Assembly (NCBI GenBank): GCA_903881085.1
Contig: CAIRSA010000035.1
Coordinates: 1 to 64,000, forward strand
DNA length: 64,000 nucleotides
From: an uncultured Acidobacteriia bacterium
GTDB lineage: Bacteria > Acidobacteriota > Terriglobia > Bryobacterales > Bryobacteraceae
Direction: 5' to 3'
Below the pieces are notes generated by a model that had not been told where the DNA came from, did no database searches, and saw only the letters and a program-made list of their open reading frames with translations. Positions 34,028-41,698 of this stretch are shown piece after piece; position 1 is the first letter of the stretch, and every line of letters begins with the position of its first letter. A program made the translations under genes and the position numbers.

Positions 34028-34243
34028 ATGCCATCATCTTCTCATGCCCTGCCGCATACGATCGGAAGTGGGAGACTTGCTACCTTCCGCGTCTATTCTG
34101 TTGCAAAAAAGCCGAACGCCATCATGGCGGCCTTGAAGTGGCTGAAAGAGGAGATCGAGAGCGGGCAGCGGGATGCGATTCTGAAGGGCATCAAGCAGGC
34201 TGCTGCGTCCGCACATGCCCACGTTTCCGTGGATGAGGATTAG
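34028..34243 (+). CDS. Small hypothetical protein
   Basis: 71 residues from 34028, or 39 from the ATG at 34124. The C-terminal part (MAALKWLKEEIESGQRDAI and KQAAASAHAHVSVDED) looks like a short acidic/basic helix and is more protein-like than the rest. It ends ten bases before the stop of the convergent beta-lactamase-like gene. No family is recognised and no strong ribosome-binding site decides the start. Confidence 0.35.
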   Translation: MPSSSHALPHTIGSGRLATFRVYSVAKKPNAIMAALKWLKEEIESGQRDAILKGIKQAAASAHAHVSVDED

Positions 34244-34253
34244 GGCGGCCCAA

Positions 34254-35219
34254 TTAACCGAAGTGATCGAAGGCGGCGCGGGAGATCCGGGCGATGATTT
34301 TGTCCCGGACATCGGCACTGGCGGTGCTTGACTTGATGAACACGGCGATGGCGAATCTCCCGGCTACAATGCCGGCGTCGTTGGTGGACCCGTTAAGACC
34401 TCCGACGGTGGTGGTGGTGGTGCCGGTTTTGTGGGCAACTACGTTGCCGGGCGGGAGCAGCCCTTTGATGCGGCCGGGCGCGGTGGTGGTACTTTCCAGA
34501 ATCTGAATGATTCGCGCGGTTGACGGCTTGGAGAGCAGCTCGCCTTGGTGCAATTTCGTGAGCAGCTGCACGGCGCTGAGCGGCGTGACGGAGTCGCGCG
34601 GGTCCTGGATGAAGCGGCGGAAGGCGGCGAGTTGATCGGCCGCGGGGACCTTGGCGATCAGGGCTTCACCCATTCCGGGTGTCCATTCGGCGACCGGCGG
34701 AATGTTGCGCACGCCCACTGATTCCAGGGTGCAGGTGCGCTCGTCGCGGTCGACTCGCATGCCGTCAACCTTCCACTGTTGAAAGCAGGAGGCCAGGCCG
34801 GGCTGTCCGCCTGCGAGCCTGAAGAGCGTCTGGACGGCGGTGTTGTCACTCTTGGCGACCATCAGCTGCACCATTTCGTCGAGCGGGAATTGCTTCTGGT
34901 GCGGATACCGGTCGGCGATGGGGCTGACGCCGGGGAAAATGTCGTACAGCGGGATGTCGATCATCTGATCGCGCGACAGCTTGCCTTTGTCGATCAGATT
35001 GAAGATGGCGATGGCAATGGGTAGCTTGCACACGCTGGCCATGGGGAAGCGCGCGGTGGCGCGAAGCGTGATGGACTCGCCGGTGCGGAAGTTGAGCGCG
35101 GCCGCGCCTGCGGTGCCATCGATTTCCTTGGCGATCTGTCTCCACTGGTCTTGTACAGTGGCGGCGGTGCAGGTGGCAGCGCCTAACAGCGCGAGCGATT
35201 CTCGCCGGGTGATTCTCAT
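34254..35219 (-). CDS. Class A beta-lactamase-family serine hydrolase
   Basis: 321 residues. A leader with a twin-arginine (MRITRRESLALLGAATC) precedes the catalytic domain. The three penicillin-binding motifs are intact: SVCK (Ser62, Lys65), SDN (124-126) and KTG (264-266, in VAHKTGTTTTTV). The omega-loop region DRDERTCTLES offers Glu160 or Glu166 as general base. Helical packing (MIDIPLYDIFPGVSPIADRY) fits the class A fold. It could be a true beta-lactamase or a related peptidase; the sequence cannot settle which beta-lactams, if any, are hydrolysed. It is divergent from the PQQ-propeller gene that starts at 35321. Confidence 0.88.
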   Translation of the reverse strand: MRITRRESLALLGAATCTAATVQDQWRQIAKEIDGTAGAAALNFRTGESITLRATARFPMASVCKLPIAIAIFNLIDKGKLSRDQMIDIPLYDIFPGVSPIADRYPHQKQFPLDEMVQLMVAKSDNTAVQTLFRLAGGQPGLASCFQQWKVDGMRVDRDERTCTLESVGVRNIPPVAEWTPGMGEALIAKVPAADQLAAFRRFIQDPRDSVTPLSAVQLLTKLHQGELLSKPSTARIIQILESTTTAPGRIKGLLPPGNVVAHKTGTTTTTVGGLNGSTNDAGIVAGRFAIAVFIKSSTASADVRDKIIARISRAAFDHFG

Positions 35220-35320
35220 ACCCTATTTTATTCAAATTTCCGGAAAGTGTTTACAAATGCCTCACTTTCGTGATATACCTTGGCTGTAGTTATACGAGAT
35301 AAAGAGGTATTGTCATCCTT

Positions 35321-36565
35321 ATGTCTATCCCGCGCAATCTTTCCCTCCTGTTTTTCCTTTTCATTCCTTTTTCTTTTTGTGCTGACTGGCCGCAGTTCCG
35401 CGGGCCGCAACGCGATGGCGTTTCCACCGAAGTGGGGCTTTTGCACCAATGGGGTGCCGCCGGGCCGAAAGTGTTGTGGACTGCCCCCGTGGGCCAGGGC
35501 TATGCCGGGGCGGCCATTGTGTCCGGGCGGGTGTATCACGAAGATTACGATGAGGCGAAGTCGGAATGGTCGCTGGTGGCGCGGAATCTGACCACGGGCA
35601 AAGAGTTGTGGCGGTTTACGCAGGCGCTGAAGATCAGGCCGAACCATGGGATTACGCGCAGCGTTCCGGCGGCGGATGCGCGGTTTGTGTTCACGATTGA
35701 CCCGAAGCTGGGGCTGCATTGCCTGGATGCGAAGACGGGCAAGCAGGTGTGGACGCGCAATCTGGCGACGGATTACAAGTCGCAGATTCCATCCTGGTAC
35801 AACGGCCAGAATCCGTTGATTGAGGCGGACCGGTTGATCATCGCGACGGGCGGGACGGCGATCATCGCGGCCCTGGACAAGGCCACGGGCAAAGAGCTCT
35901 GGCATACGCCGAATCCGGCTGGGCTGTTGCTGTCGCATGCATCCGTGATGCCTGCGACGTTGGGCGGCGTGAAGCAGTATCTATATGGCACGCTGGATGG
36001 CCCACTGGGCATAGCGGCCAAGGACGGGGCGCTGCTGTGGTCGTTCAAACGGAAATTCAACATAGTTGCCGTGTCGTCGCCGGTGGCGGTGGATTCGGAA
36101 CGGGTCTTCATGACCGGTCCGTATGAGGCTGGCAGCGTGATGGTGCGTGTGACCAAGGCCGGGGCGGCGTTCAAGGCTGAGCCTATCTTCGACTGGAAGA
36201 GCAACGAATGGAACTCCGAGGTGCATACACCGATTCTGTACAAGGGCAATCTGTATGCTGTCGGGAAGAAGAAGCGCGGGCTATTCACGTGCATGGGTGC
36301 TGATGGTAAGGCCGTGTGGGACAGCGACGGAAAGGCGGCGTTTGAGCTGGGTGGATTCCTGCTTGCCGATGGGATGTTCTTTGTGCTGGAAGGGAAGTCG
36401 GGCATGCTGCATCTGTTGGATGCGAACGCCAAGGGGTACAAGGAACTGGCGAAGGCGCAGGTGCTGAACGGTGAGGATGTGTGGGGTCCGATGGCGCTTT
36501 CGGACGGGAAGTTGATATTGCGGGATATGACGAAGATGGTGTGTTTGGATGTGCGAGGGCGGTGA
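35321..36565 (+). CDS. PQQ-like beta-propeller protein, secreted
   Basis: 414 residues with a signal peptide (LSLLFFLFIPFSFC). The mature N-terminus ADWPQFRGPQRDGVSTEVGL is the typical start of secreted BamB-like propellers in this phylum. Blade motifs: LTTGKELWRFTQ, LDAKTGKQVWTR, LDKATGKELWHTP, LLHLLDANAKGYKE. It probably folds as an eight-bladed PQQ-type propeller without haem. It starts a run of co-directional genes leading into the Fe-S/flavin cluster; the next gene is also a propeller. Whether it binds PQQ or serves only as a scaffold is unknown. The tail reads TKMVCLDVRGR. Confidence 0.85.
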   Translation: MSIPRNLSLLFFLFIPFSFCADWPQFRGPQRDGVSTEVGLLHQWGAAGPKVLWTAPVGQGYAGAAIVSGRVYHEDYDEAKSEWSLVARNLTTGKELWRFTQALKIRPNHGITRSVPAADARFVFTIDPKLGLHCLDAKTGKQVWTRNLATDYKSQIPSWYNGQNPLIEADRLIIATGGTAIIAALDKATGKELWHTPNPAGLLLSHASVMPATLGGVKQYLYGTLDGPLGIAAKDGALLWSFKRKFNIVAVSSPVAVDSERVFMTGPYEAGSVMVRVTKAGAAFKAEPIFDWKSNEWNSEVHTPILYKGNLYAVGKKKRGLFTCMGADGKAVWDSDGKAAFELGGFLLADGMFFVLEGKSGMLHLLDANAKGYKELAKAQVLNGEDVWGPMALSDGKLILRDMTKMVCLDVRGR

Positions 36566-36579
36566 GGTTCGACCGCACT

Positions 36580-36605
36580 GGACAGGCGGATAGCCTGTCC
36601 TACCC
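36580..36605. repeat. Palindromic interspersed repeat, copy 2
   Basis: Same 26 bases as 4663-4688, arms GGACAGGC and GCCTGTCC, then TACCC. It lies between the two propeller genes, 14 bases after a stop codon, in the same orientation as copy 1. Confidence 0.8.
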
Positions 36606-36639
36606 ATGGATGTCGAACGTTGTAGTTGGGAGAGGGTCT

Positions 36640-37446
36640 ATGCGTTTCCAAAAGGTGGGCGAGTGGGGCGGGTTCAGCCAGACACTGCGAGGGCTGTGGG
36701 TGGACTCGCATGGCAGCGTTTTTGCCGCTGGGGACAGCGAGATTCGCGTGTTCGATGCCGGTGGGCACGTGGCGCGGCAATGGGGTGTGGATAAGCAGGC
36801 CACCTGCGTGGCGGTGCGCGGCGATGGGCGGGTTTACTGCGGCGGACTGCGGCAGGTGCAGGTTTTCGATGGGACGGGCAAATCGAAGGGCGCGTGGCGC
36901 GATGAGGCGTGGCAGGGCGTGATCACGGCGGTTGGCTTTGCGGCCGATGGCGGGACGCTGGTGGCCGATTCGCGGCTGCGGGCTATCCGGCGGTATGATC
37001 GCGCTGGCAAATTTATGAACTCGATTGGTGCGGACAATCGCACCGAAGGCTTTCTAATTCCAAACGGCGTGCTGGATTTCAGCGTGGACAGCGCGGGCGT
37101 GGTGCATGCGGCGAATCCGGGTAAGCACCGGGTGGAGCGGTACACGCTTGACGGCAAACTGCTGGGGCACATCGGGCATTTTGATGGCGTGCGGGCGGAG
37201 GGGTTTTCGGGTTGCTGCAATCCCACAAACGTGCGGGTTTTTGAAGGCAGAAGCTATGTCACGGAGAAGGCCGGACCGCGTGCGAAGGTGCTGGATGCCG
37301 ATGGCAAGTTGATTGCTCTGATCAGCGATAGCGTGTTTGATTCTCAAGCAAAGAATATGGCGATTGCAGTTGGCGGGCTAGGCCGGGTCTATGTGGCCGA
37401 TAGCGCGAAATTACGCATCCATGTCTTCGAGGCGGTGGCAGCATGA
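36640..37446 (+). CDS. NHL-repeat-like beta-propeller protein
   Basis: 268 residues; the ATG at 36640 is preceded by GGGAGAGGG and follows the hairpin repeat, which favours it over longer in-frame starts. NHL/SMP-30-like blades: GLWVDSHGSVFAAGDSEIRV, VAVRGDGRVYCGGLRQVQVF, LDFSVDSAGVVHAANPGKHR, VDRYTLDGKLLGHIG-like text ERYTLDGKLLGHIGHF, and AVGGLGRVYVADSAKLRIHV. No signal peptide is visible from this start. It overlaps the next gene by four bases (ATGA at 37443-37446), so it belongs to the redox operon; a structural or binding role is the most that can be said. Confidence 0.78.
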   Translation: MRFQKVGEWGGFSQTLRGLWVDSHGSVFAAGDSEIRVFDAGGHVARQWGVDKQATCVAVRGDGRVYCGGLRQVQVFDGTGKSKGAWRDEAWQGVITAVGFAADGGTLVADSRLRAIRRYDRAGKFMNSIGADNRTEGFLIPNGVLDFSVDSAGVVHAANPGKHRVERYTLDGKLLGHIGHFDGVRAEGFSGCCNPTNVRVFEGRSYVTEKAGPRAKVLDADGKLIALISDSVFDSQAKNMAIAVGGLGRVYVADSAKLRIHVFEAVAA

Positions 37447-38063
37447 TGCTAAGTGGGTCAAGACGCACAGTTCTAAAAGGCATCGCGCGCGGTTTGACGC
37501 TGGCGGGCATGGGCGGCGCAGCGGCCTTGCTGGTGAAACGGGCCGATGGGCAGGTGGTTTGGCAGATCGATGCGGCGAAGTGCCTGAACAGCCGGTTTGG
37601 CGAGGTTGGCGTGAAGGCGTGCAATCTGTGCACGTCGGAGTGCGTGGTGTCGCAGTCGGCCGTGCGCGCTGTGAATGAGTTTTCCAAGTGCGGGCGGTGC
37701 AACATCTGCCCGGCTTATTTCAACGTGAAAAGCGCGGTGGGGCGCGATGGGCTGCCGAGTGAGAAGCTTTGCCCGCGCGATGCGATTGCCCGGAAACCGA
37801 TTGGCGATGCGGATCCGAACGACCTGGCGAATAACTTCTATGAGTATGTTATTGACGAGAAGAAGTGCGACGGGTGCGGCAAGTGCGTGATGGCCTGCAA
37901 GGAACCGGCGGGGTTGGGGTCCGTTCAGTTGCGGGTGCGGCATGATCTTTGCGTGAACTGCAACAAGTGCGCAATTTCGACTTCTTGCCCGAAGGACGCG
38001 CTGGTTTCGATTGGGTTGGGCGAGGCTTTGAATCCGTTTAGAGAGGGTGGGCGTGCGGAGTAA
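37443..38063 (+). CDS. Tat-exported polyferredoxin, four [4Fe-4S] clusters predicted
   Basis: 206 residues. Leader RRTVLKGIARGLTLAGMGGA is twin-arginine-like. Sixteen cysteines fall in four groups: 47/60/63/67, 83/86/89/110, 142/145/148/152 (KCDGCGKCVMAC) and 170/173/176/182 (LCVNCNKCAISTSC). The last two are classical ferredoxin motifs; the first two have altered spacing. This resembles NapG/periplasmic ferredoxins that shuttle electrons to or from a NapH-like membrane protein, which is the next gene. The stop TAA at 38061-38063 seems created by insertion of the palindromic element just there; without it the protein would run on for about 16 residues. Confidence 0.87.
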   Translation: MMLSGSRRTVLKGIARGLTLAGMGGAAALLVKRADGQVVWQIDAAKCLNSRFGEVGVKACNLCTSECVVSQSAVRAVNEFSKCGRCNICPAYFNVKSAVGRDGLPSEKLCPRDAIARKPIGDADPNDLANNFYEYVIDEKKCDGCGKCVMACKEPAGLGSVQLRVRHDLCVNCNKCAISTSCPKDALVSIGLGEALNPFREGGRAE

Positions 38064-39111
38064 GGGCTCGTGGCGCGGACACTCGTGTCTGCCGCGCCGA
38101 GACTCGTCTCGGCGCTTGAGCCTCGACACGAGTGTCGAGGCGGCAGGCAAGAGTGCCTGCGCCACCAGTTCACTTCGGTGCTTTGTCATCCTTCTTCTGC
38201 TGCTATTCAGCTCTGACAGTTATGGGCAGGCGATTCCTTATTCGCGGCCGGTGGATACGGCTCCGCAGGCTAAAAATATTGGCGGCGGGTATGTGGTGCC
38301 ACCGGTGCAGAAGCCTGTGCCGCGCGGGTTTGCGATGGAGATCGCCGATGTGGCGTTGTTGGGGCTGGGCCTTGCGGCGGCGCATTGGATCGTGGTTACC
38401 AAGCGTAAGCGGCGGTGGCTGGTAGGGCTTTCGGTGGTCAGCCTGGGGTACTTTGGATTCTATCGTGAAGGGTGCGTTTGTCCCATCGGCTCCATTCAAA
38501 ACGTGGCCGTGGCGTTGTTTGATTCGAACTATCGAGTAGGCGCGGTGGTGACTGCCACGTTCTTCTTTCCCCTGGTTGTGGCGGTGTTTTATGGGCGGGC
38601 CTTTTGCGGCGGGGTGTGCGCGTTAGGCGCAATTCAGGAGTTGGTGGTACTGAAGCCGATAACCGTGCCTCGCCGGCTGGACCAGGCATTGGGACTGCTG
38701 AAGTATGCGTATTTAGCGGCTGCGATCTGGTTTGCTTTGCTGCCTGCGGGACAGCGGCAGTTCATCATATGCCGCTTCGATCCGTTTGTAGGCTTCTTCC
38801 GGCGCACCGGCTTCGCACACATGCTGTTTCTGGGTGCGGCGTTTCTGATTGTTGGGATGTTTATCGGCCGGCCGTACTGCCGGTATCTGTGTCCTTACGG
38901 CGGGTTGCTGGCTTGGTGTTCGCGGTTGGCTTCTCGTGGCGTAAGCATTACACCGAACAAGGAACTGGACTGCGGGCTGTGCACGGATGCTTGTCCCTAT
39001 GGGGCGATTGAGGATATGCGAGATGTGCGGAAGGATTGTTTATACTGCGCGCGGTGCTACAAGTCGTGTCCGCGTGAGGTGAGGCTGATCAAGATCGGAG
39101 AGGCCGCATGA
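38053..39111 (+). CDS. NapH/NosR-like membrane Fe-S protein
   Basis: 352 residues from GTG 38053 (AGAGGG five bases upstream). After an odd 36-residue segment encoded by a repeat, a hydrophobic stretch CFVILLLLLFSSDSYG acts as signal/first helix. Further membrane helices (VALLGLGLAAAHWIVV, VVTATFFFPLVVAVFY, YLAAAIWFALLPAG, MLFLGAAFLIVGMFIG) alternate with CVCPIG, AFCGGVCALGA and YCRYLCPYGG, the CxxxC(P) motifs of NapH/NosR/RdxA proteins. C-terminal [4Fe-4S] pair: CGLCTDACPYGAIEDM and CLYCARCYKSCPREV. It likely carries electrons between cytoplasmic flavoproteins and the Tat-exported ferredoxin. Four-base overlap with the next gene. Confidence 0.87.
   Translation: MRSKGSWRGHSCLPRRDSSRRLSLDTSVEAAGKSACATSSLRCFVILLLLLFSSDSYGQAIPYSRPVDTAPQAKNIGGGYVVPPVQKPVPRGFAMEIADVALLGLGLAAAHWIVVTKRKRRWLVGLSVVSLGYFGFYREGCVCPIGSIQNVAVALFDSNYRVGAVVTATFFFPLVVAVFYGRAFCGGVCALGAIQELVVLKPITVPRRLDQALGLLKYAYLAAAIWFALLPAGQRQFIICRFDPFVGFFRRTGFAHMLFLGAAFLIVGMFIGRPYCRYLCPYGGLLAWCSRLASRGVSITPNKELDCGLCTDACPYGAIEDMRDVRKDCLYCARCYKSCPREVRLIKIGEAA
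38060..38167 (+). mobile_element. 108-bp palindromic element inserted in the NapH-like gene start
   Basis: Nested palindromes: GCGCCGAGAC/GTCTCGGCGC, CCTCGACAC/GTGTCGAGG, and outer arms GTGGCGC... and ...GCGCCAC (38070-38165, 22 of 26 matching). AGT flanks it on both sides (38059-38061 and 38167-38169). Removing 108 bases restores a normal start: V-R-S-S-L-R-C followed by the hydrophobic leader. 108 is 36 codons, so the frame is kept. Confidence 0.65.
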
Positions 39112-39962
39112 GACGCGGTGTACAGGGTGCGGCGGCGCTGATTGCATTGTGCGTGTTGGCGCTGACGGTGGATTGGGGCATAGCGCGATATAAAGCGCCA
39201 AGCGATGATGCGCGGATTCTGGCGTTGCAGAACGAGGTTGCCGAAGACGCGTCGAAGGCTCCGGTGTTGGAGGCTGAGCACAAGCGGATTACCGTCGCGC
39301 GGGCTGCGCGGAAGGCTCGCGGGAATATTCTGGCGTGGGTATTGATCGCCGCTTGCGCGGTGTTCATCACCTTGGTGAAACAACTGGTTCCTGCGCCAGC
39401 GGTGGCACGCCCTCGCGTGGCGAAGGCTGCTTCGGGAGCGGTATTGCCGGCATGCGGGCGGAATCACGAAGCGGCAGAGGAAGACAGCGCTGAGAGGATT
39501 GCGGCGGTGGATGCCATCATTGCGCGTGCGGGCCGCGGGCGCGAGTCGGCGATTCCGATTTTGCAGGCGATCCAGGCGCGGTTTCATTATCTGCCGGATG
39601 CGGCCATGAAGCGCGTGGCGGAAACGACGGAGATTACTCCGGCGGAACTGGCCGGGGCTTCGACGTTCTACCATCAGTTCCGGCAGAAGAAGGCCGGTGA
39701 GCATGTGGTGCGGGTGTGCCATGGAACGGCTTGCCACGTCGCAGGCGCGCGGCAGATAACGGAGGAGTTGCGCCGGGCGCTGGAGCTGCGCGATGGCGAG
39801 GACACGGATAAGGACGGGCTGTTCACGGTGGATTCGGTGGCGTGCATCGGGTGTTGCAGTCTGGCGCCGGTGATGACTGTGGACGAGCACACCGTAGGGA
39901 CGTTGACTCCATCGACAGCGCGGGCCGCTGTCGAGTGCATTCATCCCAAGGTGGAAGCATGA
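39108..39962 (+). CDS. NuoE-like [2Fe-2S] subunit with N-terminal membrane anchor
   Basis: 284 residues. Unlike ordinary NuoE/HndA (about 150-170), the first 115 residues hold two hydrophobic segments (about 7-25, ALIALCVLALTVDWGI, and 74-92, ILAWVLIAACAVFITLV) separated by a charged helix. From about 127 the NuoE fold is clear: IPILQAIQARFHYLPDAAMK, TEITPAELAGASTFYHQFRQ, then the thioredoxin-like cluster cysteines in VCHGTACH and VACIGCCSLAPVM. The subunit passes electrons from the NuoF flavin. Membrane tethering fits the NapH-like neighbour. ATGA overlaps on both sides imply tight coupling. Confidence 0.87.
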   Translation: MRRGVQGAAALIALCVLALTVDWGIARYKAPSDDARILALQNEVAEDASKAPVLEAEHKRITVARAARKARGNILAWVLIAACAVFITLVKQLVPAPAVARPRVAKAASGAVLPACGRNHEAAEEDSAERIAAVDAIIARAGRGRESAIPILQAIQARFHYLPDAAMKRVAETTEITPAELAGASTFYHQFRQKKAGEHVVRVCHGTACHVAGARQITEELRRALELRDGEDTDKDGLFTVDSVACIGCCSLAPVMTVDEHTVGTLTPSTARAAVECIHPKVEA

Positions 39963-41698
39963 CGTTCCGAGTTGGACTGAGTTCATGCGGTGTGGCCAGT
40001 GGCGGCATTGCCGTGCGGGAAGCGCTGCAGGCGGAACTGGGGCCTGCGCATCAGGTGAAAGCTGTCGGTTGCAATGGCATGTGCCACTGCGAACCGATCG
40101 TCGAAGTGGTGGACAAGGCCGGTGGTGTAACGCGCTATGGGCACGTTACGCCGGATTCAGCGCGTGAGATTGCGCGGAAGCATCTGCGGCCGCGCAAATG
40201 GTACTCGTTCTGGCGGCAGGAAGACCATGCGCCTGCGGAGTCTACTTATCTCGACAAACAGAAGCGCATCGTGCTGGAAAACTGCGGCGAGATCGATCCG
40301 CTTTCGATCGACGATTATCTGGCTCGGCAGGGCTATCGCGGGTTGGAGATGGCGCTGAATGGCGCACCGGTGATCGAAACGATCTTGAAGTCGGGCCTGC
40401 GCGGGCGCGGCGGCGCGGGGTTTCCCACGGGGCGTAAGTGGACGCTGGCGCGGGCGGAAAAATCGCTCGAAAAATACGTCGTGTGCAACGGCGACGAAGG
40501 CGATCCGGGAGCGTTCATGGACCGGTTGGTTCTGGAGGCGGATCCGCACCGCGTGATTGAAGGCCTGGCGATTGCCGCTTACGCGGTTGGCGCTTCCGAA
40601 GGATTCCTATACATTCGCGCTGAGTATCCGATGGCAGTGCAGAATATCCGGCGGGCGATTGCGGCGGCTGAGGGCAAGGGGTACCTGGGTGAGAACATTT
40701 TAAACTCAGGCTTTTCGCTGCATCTGGAAGTTCGCGAAGGCGCGGGCGCGTTTGTGTGCGGCGAGGAGACGGCACTGATCCAGTCGCTGGAAGGCAAGCG
40801 AGGGATGCCGAAGCTGCGTCCTCCGTATCCGATTGTGCAGGGTTATCGCGGCAAACCGACGGTGATCAACAACGTGGAGACCTTGGCGGCGGTTCCTTGG
40901 ATTATCCGGCACGGCGACGAAGCGTATGCACAGTATGGGACGGCGAAGAGCAAAGGCACGAAGGTGTTTGCGCTGGCGGGGAAGATTCAGCGCGGCGGCT
41001 TGATTGAAGTGCCGATGGGCATCACGATTCGCGAAGTAGTTGAAGAGATCGGCGGCGGCATTCGCAACGGGCGCAAGTTGAAAGCGGTGCAAATGGGCGG
41101 GCCTTCCGGTGGATGCATTCCGGAGCGGCTTGCCGATACGCCGATCGATTATGAGAGCTTGCCGAAGACCGGCGCAATCATGGGCTCGGGCGGCATGGTG
41201 GTGTTGGACGACCAGGATTGCATGGTCGACATTGCGAAGTTCTTCCTGCAGTTCACGCAGGCCGAATCGTGCGGGAAGTGCACCTTCTGCCGCATCGGCA
41301 CGAAGCGCATGCTGGAGATTCTGGAACGCATCTGTGCAGGTAAGGGCAAGGCCGAGGACCTGGAAACGCTGGAGACGCTGGCCGACTACGTGAGCCGAGG
41401 AAGCCTCTGCGGACTGGGGCAGACAGCGCCGAATCCGGTGGCGACTACGCTTCGCTATTTCCGCGAAGAATACGAGGCGCATATCTTCGAGAAGCGGTGT
41501 CCTGCGGGGAAGTGCCCTTCGTTAATTCGCTATCAGGTGAACGATGCGTGCATCGGCTGCACATTGTGCGCGCAGGCGTGCCCTGTAGGCGCGATTGCCT
41601 ACAAGCCGTATGAGAAGCACTCGATCGACGATCAGCTTTGCACGCGCTGCGATCTGTGCCGCAAGGCCTGCCAGGATATGGCTGTGGAGGTAGTGTGA
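39959..41698 (+). CDS. NuoF-like NAD(P)H-oxidising flavoprotein with extra Fe-S domains
   Basis: 579 residues from ATG 39959. Residues 1-75: thioredoxin-like [2Fe-2S] domain (SSCGVASGG, VGCNGMCHCEP). Residues 105-500: NuoF/HndC core with FMN/NAD(H) site GRGGAGFPTGRKW (149-161), CNGDEGDPGAFMDR (176-189), and cluster N3 ligands SCGKCTFC (437-444) plus Cys484. Residues 525-575: two ferredoxin-type [4Fe-4S] motifs, CIGCTLCAQACPVGAI and CTRCDLCRKACQ. This is the arrangement of soluble NADH-dependent hydrogenase/formate dehydrogenase beta subunits (HydB/HndC-like). Four-base overlap at both ends places it between the NuoE-like and the fused NuoG/GltD-like genes. Confidence 0.92.
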   Translation: MTFRVGLSSCGVASGGIAVREALQAELGPAHQVKAVGCNGMCHCEPIVEVVDKAGGVTRYGHVTPDSAREIARKHLRPRKWYSFWRQEDHAPAESTYLDKQKRIVLENCGEIDPLSIDDYLARQGYRGLEMALNGAPVIETILKSGLRGRGGAGFPTGRKWTLARAEKSLEKYVVCNGDEGDPGAFMDRLVLEADPHRVIEGLAIAAYAVGASEGFLYIRAEYPMAVQNIRRAIAAAEGKGYLGENILNSGFSLHLEVREGAGAFVCGEETALIQSLEGKRGMPKLRPPYPIVQGYRGKPTVINNVETLAAVPWIIRHGDEAYAQYGTAKSKGTKVFALAGKIQRGGLIEVPMGITIREVVEEIGGGIRNGRKLKAVQMGGPSGGCIPERLADTPIDYESLPKTGAIMGSGGMVVLDDQDCMVDIAKFFLQFTQAESCGKCTFCRIGTKRMLEILERICAGKGKAEDLETLETLADYVSRGSLCGLGQTAPNPVATTLRYFREEYEAHIFEKRCPAGKCPSLIRYQVNDACIGCTLCAQACPVGAIAYKPYEKHSIDDQLCTRCDLCRKACQDMAVEVV

